From contig JACVJH010000362.1 in the NCBI GenBank assembly GCA_015711895.1, positions 1 through 11,752 on the forward strand: a stretch of 11,752 nucleotides of DNA. Reading direction: 5' to 3'. Of this stretch, positions 7,538 to 11,752 are shown piece after piece (position 1 is the stretch's first letter; every line of letters starts with the position of its first letter). The position numbers were made by a program, and so were the translations under genes. Under the pieces are notes generated by a model that saw only the letters and a program-made list of their open reading frames with translations, did not search any database and was not told where the DNA came from. The DNA comes from Candidatus Solincola tengchongensis. GTDB lineage: Bacteria > Actinomycetota > Geothermincolia > Geothermincolales > RBG-13-55-18.

Positions 7538-7954
7538 CGCTGCCTCTCGCCCCCGATGCCACGCCCGCCTCCGGCGCGGGGGATGGCCTCTACTTCGGGT
7601 TGGGGATCCCGTCCTTCCCGGTCCCTCCGCCCGTCCGGCCACCGCCCATGACCGGTGCCGGCTAACTCAAAGAACCCGGATGGTGAGAAGAGATAGCCTG
7701 GGAACCGATTCGGGATTAGAAGAAGAACAATCGAATTGATCTTCGCCCGAGAGATGGTCCTTTTGCACCCAGGTTTTTGCTCTCACACACCCCCAGTCCG
7801 CAACGATCCCAACTGGCACCCCAAGAATCAGGTGGATCTCCTGCTCCGAACCTGGCCTTCACGGAGCTGCGGAATTACCGTCATACATCCACCCAATTTT
7901 TATATACCCCTTTAAAAAATCCCTTAAACCCGTTTCGGCCAGCCCGGGATGAAC

Positions 7955-7984
7955 ATGATATCCACACCAAAATCATACAATCAA
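7955..7984 (-). promoter_or_regulatory. Candidate sigma-70 promoter of the GT4 / sugar-phosphate transferase operon
   Basis: On the - strand, TTGATT (7984-7979; four of six consensus positions), an 18-base spacer and TATCAT (7960-7955; five of six) form a good promoter in AT-rich DNA. The start point would be near 7948, giving a leader of about 410 bases. A GTAACA array lies just upstream of the -35 box. Confidence 0.5.
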
Positions 7985-7999
7985 TCGCTCCCGTGTTAA

Positions 8000-8076
8000 G
8001 TTACTCGCCTGTAAATGTAACATAAACTCAAAGTGGGCGTAACATTTATCACTTCAACGTAACAATTTCGTAACAT
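8000..8076. promoter_or_regulatory. Array of GTAACA motifs, probable activator binding region
   Basis: On the + strand GTAACAT occurs at 8017-8023, 8039-8045 and 8070-8076, GTAACAA at 8059-8065, and the inverted GTTAC at 8000-8004. Start-to-start steps of the four direct copies are 22, 20 and 11 bases, close to whole helical turns, so all copies face the same side of the DNA. The block ends 15 bases upstream of the candidate -35 box. Direct repeats at 10-11 bp multiples upstream of a promoter are typical of OmpR/PhoB-type response regulators. The regulator is not identified here. Confidence 0.5.
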
Positions 8077-8143
8077 CGAGTCTCGCCTTTCGGGGAATGA
8101 TCTTTACCCCTCGCGAAATGTCCTTCTCCCGCCTTCCATTCCT

Positions 8144-8195
8144 CCTGAAGCACCCATTCTTCTTGAAGTCCTGAAGCTCCCATTCTTCCTGAAGA
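8144..8195. repeat. 26-bp tandem direct repeat, two full copies plus a partial one
   Basis: Copies 8144-8169 and 8170-8195 differ at three of 26 positions. A partial copy (CCATTCCTCCTGAAG, 8136-8150) overlaps the start. Each unit carries a CTTC-x-TGAAG inverted core. The last extends to the near-perfect palindrome ATTCTTC-CT-GAAGAAT (8182-8197). It may be a slippage product or a cluster of protein-binding sites. Confidence 0.7.
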
Positions 8196-8225
8196 ATTCT
8201 AAAGATTCACTTCACTCGCACACGG

Positions 8226-8254
8226 ATCCCCCGTGTTCACGGAAGAAGGGGGAT
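8226..8254 (+). terminator. Hairpin followed by TTTT, terminator-like on the + strand
   Basis: ATCCCCC (8226-8232) pairs with GGGGGAT (8248-8254), and TTTT follows at 8259-8262. CACGG (8221-8225) can alternatively pair with CCGTG (8231-8235), excluding the first stem. No + strand gene precedes it, so it may instead shield against antisense transcription or be fortuitous. Confidence 0.3.
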
Positions 8255-8267
8255 GGCCTTTTCCCTT

Positions 8268-8307
8268 AAATCCGCTTCGGGGTTGCCTTCGCTTCAGAAG
8301 CGGGTTT
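8268..8307. terminator. Bidirectional terminator-like hairpin downstream of the methyltransferase gene
   Basis: AAATCCGCTTC (8268-8278) pairs with GAAGCGGGTTT (8297-8307) in an 11-bp stem with one T-G wobble. The loop contains a nested GCTTC/GAAGC alternative. The right flank is TTTTT on the + strand and the left flank gives TTT on the - strand, so it could stop transcripts from either side. For the - strand acyltransferase-methyltransferase operon it lies about 155 bases beyond the stop. Confidence 0.45.
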
Positions 8308-8441
8308 TTGCGTCCCGGCCTCCCTGCCTTTCCGGGGTCGTCAGCCCGCGAGGTGCCCGCAGTTGCGTCGCTCCCGGATTCCGTGTGCCCACCGGGCTAT
8401 GTGCGGCGTGGCCAGTGATGTTCGACACCCCGGGAGCCGCT

Positions 8442-8457
8442 CCTTCCCCCGGGAAGG
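8442..8457 (-). terminator. Inverted repeat directly after the methyltransferase stop
   Basis: CCTTCCC and GGGAAGG (7-bp arms, 2-base centre) begin six bases after the stop at 8464-8466. No U-run follows on the - strand. It may form a 3' stem or a protein site; evidence for termination is weak. Confidence 0.25.
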
Positions 8458-8463
8458 TGCCGC

Positions 8464-9450
8464 TCAGGAGGCCACGGCGTTCCAGTGCCAGGGGTAACGG
8501 GACAGCAGAGGCAACCTGCCCAGCGACTCGTCCAGGGGGATGGCCAGGCGTTCCAGGGCGAAGAGCCTGACCGTCCTTCCCAGAAGCTGGGAGAGCTCTG
8601 TGGAGGCAAAGAAGAGGGCCGCCGAGAGGTAGCCGGCCGGTTTGAGCTCCACGCGGTTGAAACCCGCCTCCCTGAGAAGGCGGGAGAGGGAGGCGGCGGA
8701 GAACCCCTCCGTGAGGCGGTCGGCCTCGGAGACGGTGTCCGGGGGTTCTTGCCCCTTTCCCGCCAGGGCCCGGATGATTCTCAGGAATATCTTTCCAACC
8801 GGGTATATGGTCCTGCTCTGCCAGGTGTTGGGCTCCGTCCCCAGTACCAGAAGCCCTCCGGGGCGGAGGACGCGGCGGGCCTCGCGCAGGGCTTTTCCGG
8901 GTTCCGGGAGATGGTGGAGGGAGGCCACCATGAGCATTCCGTCGAAGGAGGCGTCGGCGAAGGGGAGGCGGGTGGCGTCGGCAAGGAGGTGGAAGGAGGC
9001 GTCCTCGAACCCCTCCCCGTGATGGAGGCGGCGCGCCTCGGCCAGCTGTCCGGGGGAGACGTCCGTCTCCACAAGGCGGTATCCGGAGCGAAGGAGCTCC
9101 AGGCCGTCGTTTCCCAGCCCGCAGCCGGTCTCCAGGATGAGAGAGCCGGGAGGGAGGCGCCGCAGGTCATCGAGAAAGGCGGTGTGGTAATGGCGGTAAA
9201 AGGGGCTTCCGCACCAGGTGGCGTGCATGCGGAGGTAATAATCGACCTTCTCGGTGTAGTGTTCCCTCTCCGAGGCCACCAGGGGATGGACGTCCGGCGG
9301 GAGGAGGTCGGGCAGCCCGTTCACATCCCCGAAGCCGGCGCCGCAGCCCGAACAGGCGGCTCCATTGGGTGATATTTCCAGTCCGCTGCCGCAGGAAGGA
9401 CAGCGAAGCAGGTCCTTCCAGGGAAGCAGTACGGACCAGGTACCGCTCAT
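8464..9450 (-). CDS. Zinc-ribbon class I SAM-dependent methyltransferase
   Basis: A 328-residue protein with two parts. Residues 12-50 form a Trm112-like zinc ribbon with CPSC (17-20) and CSGC (33-36). Residues from about 100 on form a class I (Methyltransf_11) fold: motif I LILETGCGLG (104-113), the acidic ribose-binding ETDVSPGQLAEA, then DATRLPFADASFD and VLRPGGLLVLGTEPN. The C-terminal part (about 235-328) is hydrophobic with basic spots and may contact membrane or a lipid substrate. Such ribbon-plus-methyltransferase proteins are frequent in sugar and glycolipid loci; the substrate is not predictable. ATG 9450 overlaps the stop of the acyltransferase gene in ATGA and has a GGAG/GGGGG purine run upstream. 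An in-frame upstream extension of 115 residues is the acyltransferase gene read in another frame and is rejected. Confidence 0.9.
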   Translation of the reverse strand: MSGTWSVLLPWKDLLRCPSCGSGLEISPNGAACSGCGAGFGDVNGLPDLLPPDVHPLVASEREHYTEKVDYYLRMHATWCGSPFYRHYHTAFLDDLRRLPPGSLILETGCGLGNDGLELLRSGYRLVETDVSPGQLAEARRLHHGEGFEDASFHLLADATRLPFADASFDGMLMVASLHHLPEPGKALREARRVLRPGGLLVLGTEPNTWQSRTIYPVGKIFLRIIRALAGKGQEPPDTVSEADRLTEGFSAASLSRLLREAGFNRVELKPAGYLSAALFFASTELSQLLGRTVRLFALERLAIPLDESLGRLPLLSRYPWHWNAVAS

Positions 9451-10409
9451 GCCCCCTTCTCCATGATCTCGCGTGCCTGGTCCCACCAGGCCCAGAGCCC
9501 GAACCAGCTCATCCACTGTCCCGGGGCCATGCGTATGGTCCTCTCTCCGGCCTTGACCACCTCCCGCATGACCCTGGCCACCTCCGACTTCTTGTCCGCC
9601 GAGGTGTCGCAGAAGATGGGGGGCAGGAAGATGAGGCGGTTGTCGAAAGTCCCCTTTCCCCGCAGGAGGCAGAAGGGCTGGATGGGGGCACCGGTGTCGT
9701 AGGCGAAGTACCCGGCTCCCGCGGCGAGTGCCGCCGGACGACCGAAGAACTCCACCACCCCCGTGCCGGGCACGTCGAAGGTGAGCCCGATGCACTTGCC
9801 CCGGGATAGGTGCTCACGCACCTTGGGGATGATGTCCTTCCCGGCCAGGAATACCGGCTCCTCCAGGTCGCAGCCCAGGAAACCGGCGTAGAAGGCGAGA
9901 TGTTCCACGTAGCGGGGCACCGCGGTGTCCTCGGGACGGTACATGATGGGCGTGTAAGGCTTTCCCAGGCGGGCCATGACCGCGTGCACGACGGCCACGC
10001 CGCCGATATGGGGACCGATGAAGATGATGCCCTTTCCCGCCTCCTCGGCCCGGGCCAAGTTCTCCCTGCCCTCTATGCGCAGCTCCCGCATGTAGCGTTC
10101 CCCGTGCCTTCCCAGGGTGAAGATGTCCAGGATGGGCATGAACACCGAGGCGCAGGCCTGGCGGGCTATCCTGGTGATCTCCCGGCGGTCGGTTATCTCC
10201 GGAAGGGCGTCGGAGATCTTCGCCTCCAGGCGGCGGCGCATCCCGGGTCGCAGGTAGAGCAGCGTGGCGCCCATGGCGCGGAAAAGGGCGTAGAAGAGTC
10301 CTGGCGGAAAGATGTAGAAGAGCAGGCGCGTGAGGTGAAAAAGAGCGGTCATGGACCATTCCACGGTCTTGAGGAAGAGGGGAGACCTCTCGGTGCTCTT
10401 TTCCGCCAT
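9447..10409 (-). CDS. LpxL/PatA-type lysophospholipid acyltransferase family protein
   Basis: A 320-residue member of the LABLAT (LpxL/HtrB and PatA) family, which moves acyl chains to lipid A or to phosphatidylinositol mannosides at the inner membrane. Support: a hydrophobic N-terminal anchor (about 22-42); an IIFIGPHIGG active-site strand and loop (128-137); EFFGRPAALAAGAGYFAYDTGAPIQPF (220-246), matching the family's 'FFG-x-PA ... A-x-x-tGA-x-x-P' core; and a Trp-rich end, APGQWMSWFGLW (295-306). Length is normal. Odd point: the catalytic H-x4-D/E reads HIGGVA (134-139), with Ala where Asp or Glu is expected. ATG 10409 has AAAAGGGGG seven bases upstream; the in-frame ATG at 10436 lacks a site. 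It overlaps the methyltransferase gene by four bases, so the two products are probably made together. Confidence 0.88.
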   Translation of the reverse strand: MAEKSTERSPLFLKTVEWSMTALFHLTRLLFYIFPPGLFYALFRAMGATLLYLRPGMRRRLEAKISDALPEITDRREITRIARQACASVFMPILDIFTLGRHGERYMRELRIEGRENLARAEEAGKGIIFIGPHIGGVAVVHAVMARLGKPYTPIMYRPEDTAVPRYVEHLAFYAGFLGCDLEEPVFLAGKDIIPKVREHLSRGKCIGLTFDVPGTGVVEFFGRPAALAAGAGYFAYDTGAPIQPFCLLRGKGTFDNRLIFLPPIFCDTSADKKSEVARVMREVVKAGERTIRMAPGQWMSWFGLWAWWDQAREIMEKGA

Positions 10410-10945
10410 GCTTATTCCCCCTTTTACGATCCGCATCCGGCCAAGGAATAAGGTTAATTATAGCCATCCGGGCGGGTTAATACTAACCGGGCTCCCAGTC
10501 CGTTTCGTCTGCGTGGTTCGTTCCAGGGGAAGGGTGGCCCACCTTCTCCGCGAAAACTCGCTTCACCGTTTCTGCCTCTCGTCTTCATGGGGAGGAACCG
10601 CCTTACTGGTTTGGTTTCCTTCAGGTTACCGGAGGCACTCTCCGGTTCGTGGTGGTCTTTTTTGAACCCGCTGGCCCTCCCCCGAGCCTTCACTTCCGCC
10701 CCGAAGTTTCCCCCCGCTCCGCCGCGGAAAATGGACGGGAGAGGCGCGAATACCCTTGAACCGCGGCGGTCCCCGTTGCACACCTCCGCCTCTCAGTCCG
10801 GTTTGGCCTGCCGCGGTCGTGGGTAGGGGGATGAAAGGCTGCGTGGCGCGATCAGGGGAGGCGAGAGCTTGGTGGGGCCGGAAACGGCCGAATGGAGCAC
10901 ACCATTGATCGCCGTGCCCGGTCGAGGAGTTGCCTCGGGATGCCG
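10410..10945. other. 536-bp non-coding gap between acyltransferase and membrane-protein genes
   Basis: Open frames here are short and Arg/Pro/Gly-rich, without ribosome sites, so I call no gene. Visible items: the promoter and GGTTAAT sites (10453-10490); a 7-bp hairpin ACCGGAG/CTCCGGT with 5-base loop (10628-10646) and a T6 run at 10658-10663; a 9-bp inverted repeat CCGCCGCGG/CCGCGGCGG with a 33-base spacer (10719-10727, 10761-10769); and GGCCG-GAAA-CGGCC (10876-10889), a hairpin with a GNRA tetraloop on the + strand, about 60 bases after the membrane-protein stop. Any of the last three may end the - strand transcript, but none has an adjacent U-run on that strand. Confidence 0.5.
10453..10490 (-). 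promoter_or_regulatory. TATAAT promoter with overlapping palindromic operator for the acyltransferase operon
   Basis: On the - strand a perfect TATAAT (10462-10457) gives a start near 10450 and a leader of about 40 bases to the ATG at 10409. The -35 is weak (TTAGTA with an 18-base spacer, 10486-10481). It lies inside the palindrome GGTTA-ATAC-TAACC (10475-10488). GGTTAAT occurs at 10453-10459 and again at 10475-10481, 22 bases apart, flanking the -10. This arrangement suggests a repressor or activator site over the promoter. Confidence 0.5.
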
Positions 10946-11638
10946 TCAATAGGAGGGCATGAGGGCCTGTATCTTCTCCGCGGCCGCCTGTATGAGGGCG
11001 TTGGCCTCGTCGACCAGGGTGAGGTCACCCGTGGCTATGGCCTGGAGGAACAGGTCGCAGGCCTTGATGTACATGTCGAAGATCTGCAGCGCCTCCTGGC
11101 GTAGGGGCTCCAGTTCCGGAGGAAGAGGCATGGTGGCCACCTGGTTGCGGTAGTTGACCAGCGTGGACTTGATGCCCGACACCTGGGAGGCCATCTCCAT
11201 CCCGGAGATGATGTCCTGCCCCATGACCTCTATATTGCGCTGCAGGGTGTTGAGGTCCTGGAAGGTCTGGGCGGGTATGGAGGTCTCCAAGGCCTGGAAA
11301 CCGGTGGATTCCTCCAACTCCTTCTCCTCGGCGGCCGCGGCCTCCTTCTCCTTTCTCATCTGCTCCTCGTGTTCCGGGCTGTAGCGGTCGACGTATTCCA
11401 CCCGGTAGTTGGCGGCCTCAGCGGGACTTACCCAGGCGGTCTGCGTGTTGTCCTCCCATACGTGGTTGTCGATGGGGTCGCGGACGATGGTCCCGTAGCG
11501 GACGAGCACCTTTTCCGGGGTGAGGACCATCCAGGCCACGGCGAGCAACACCACGGCGGCCAGAAGGCCCAGTGAGGCCCACAAAAGGGCCTTGCCCTTC
11601 CGGCTGAGGTTGGAATACCAGATGATGATGCGCCGCAT
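10946..11638 (-). CDS. Single-pass membrane-anchored protein of unknown function with coiled coil
   Basis: I do not recognise a family. The 230-residue protein has a short basic cytoplasmic N-terminus (1-16) and one membrane helix (about 17-39), predicted to be an uncleaved anchor with the rest outside. A Tyr/Trp/Asp-rich segment follows (44-88, including VRYGTIVRDPIDNHVWED). A highly charged coiled-coil stretch (89-110) comes next. The helical C-terminal part (about 112-230) contains an acidic, Leu/Ala-rich region that looks like a four-helix or repeat-type bundle. ATG 11638 begins at the anchor, with GAGGG (11644-11648) five bases upstream; an Arg-rich extension upstream in the same frame is rejected. 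It is transcribed separately from the acyltransferase operon, about 536 bases away. Upstream, the - strand stretch CTAACATTTAAAT (near 11738-11750) could contain the -10, but its -35 would be outside the window. Confidence 0.8.
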   Translation of the reverse strand: MRRIIIWYSNLSRKGKALLWASLGLLAAVVLLAVAWMVLTPEKVLVRYGTIVRDPIDNHVWEDNTQTAWVSPAEAANYRVEYVDRYSPEHEEQMRKEKEAAAAEEKELEESTGFQALETSIPAQTFQDLNTLQRNIEVMGQDIISGMEMASQVSGIKSTLVNYRNQVATMPLPPELEPLRQEALQIFDMYIKACDLFLQAIATGDLTLVDEANALIQAAAEKIQALMPSY

Positions 11639-11752
11639 TCCCGCCCTCTTTCGTCTCCTCTGCGGTATGACCCTCCGGGAGCCCCTCAGGTTCCCCGGCG
11701 TCCCGCCCGACCGGTCTGCGGTGCCGGGGAACGATTTAAATGTTAGCATCTG

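Larger units (their letters stand above)
7538..8463. other. 926-bp non-coding regulatory region
   Basis: No convincing gene is present. In - strand order from the methyltransferase stop it holds an inverted repeat (8442-8457), a GC-rich structured stretch, a hairpin with T-runs (8268-8307), a second hairpin (8226-8254), a 26-bp tandem repeat (8144-8195), the GTAACA array (8000-8076), a candidate promoter (7955-7984) and a long presumed leader. The part from about 7870 to 8080 is clearly AT-richer than the rest of the window. Within the leader, TATATA (7902-7907) could serve as a second -10, but no good -35 accompanies it. Confidence 0.6.

Noticed and set aside
7538..7642. 35-residue N-terminal extension of the GT4 protein
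   Set aside because: The extension is Arg/Gly/Pro-rich, and the conserved GT4 N-terminus begins exactly at the Met encoded at 7537, which has its own ribosome site.
7777..8025. 82-codon + strand open frame in the AT-rich region
   Set aside because: It has no ribosome site and no recognisable domain, and runs through the promoter and operator region.
8300..8330. - strand GGGACGCAAA, resembling the core of the c-di-GMP (GEMM) riboswitch
   Set aside because: The upstream GCAAACC/GAAAG partner strand and the tetraloop-receptor helix are not visible, and the element lies downstream of a gene rather than next to a start codon. A covariance search would settle it.
8370..8420. Sequence on the - strand loosely resembling parts of a cobalamin riboswitch
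   Set aside because: The conserved B12 box is absent, and the flanking genes have no link to cobalamin.
10505..10650. GGTTCG-containing stretches suggesting a tRNA T-arm
   Set aside because: The flanking bases do not pair into a T-stem, and no acceptor or anticodon arm can be built.
10454..10783. 109-codon - strand open frame in the gap before the acyltransferase gene
   Set aside because: It lacks a ribosome site, has Arg/Gly/Pro-rich composition with no hydrophobic core, and overlaps the TATAAT promoter region.

Overview
The window is GC-rich bacterial DNA. Purine-rich Shine-Dalgarno sites (AGGAGG, AAAGGGGG) precede most genes, and the coding style is GC-rich but uses AGG Arg and ATA Ile codons freely. 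That mix is common in thermophile-related lineages. I would guess a high-GC Actinomycetota of the deep-branching or thermal type, or a high-GC Bacillota; this is inference, because there is no marker gene to settle it. The content is a cell-surface polysaccharide or glycolipid locus. I see no rRNA, tRNA, CRISPR array, transposase or phage gene.

Layout. On the + strand (1-2310) lie the 3' end of a family 4 glycosyltransferase, a family 2 glycosyltransferase with a DXD-like motif, and a serine-acetyltransferase-like hexapeptide O-acetyltransferase. These read as one operon. Facing them on the - strand is a polytopic GT39/ArnT-type glycosyltransferase (2547-4163), which appears to have its own promoter. 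A 590-bp gap with a strong 11-bp GC hairpin separates it from a two-gene - strand operon: a family 4 glycosyltransferase (6365-7537) followed 3 bases later by a polyprenyl-phosphate sugar-phosphate transferase (4760-6361), the enzyme that normally starts an undecaprenyl-linked repeat unit. Upstream is a 926-bp non-coding region. It holds a candidate sigma-70 promoter, a phased array of GTAACA motifs, a 26-bp tandem repeat and several hairpins. Next comes a coupled - strand pair, an LpxL/PatA-type acyltransferase (9447-10409) and a zinc-ribbon SAM methyltransferase (8464-9450) that overlap at ATGA, with a perfect TATAAT upstream. After another 536-bp gap, a single-pass membrane protein of unknown function (10946-11638) ends the window.

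How the genes may work together (inference). The sugar-phosphate transferase loads the first sugar on the lipid carrier, the GT4 and GT2 enzymes extend it on the cytoplasmic face, and the acetyltransferase decorates it. The GT39 enzyme adds a sugar from a polyprenyl-phosphate donor on the outer face. The acyltransferase and methyltransferase modify a lipid or glycolipid. No flippase (Wzx), polymerase (Wzy), chain-length regulator or ABC exporter lies in the window.

No wholly new multi-gene system stands out. The most unusual signals are regulatory: the helically phased GTAACA array, with the same heptamer upstream of the GT39 promoter, and the acyltransferase that lacks the expected acidic partner of its catalytic His.
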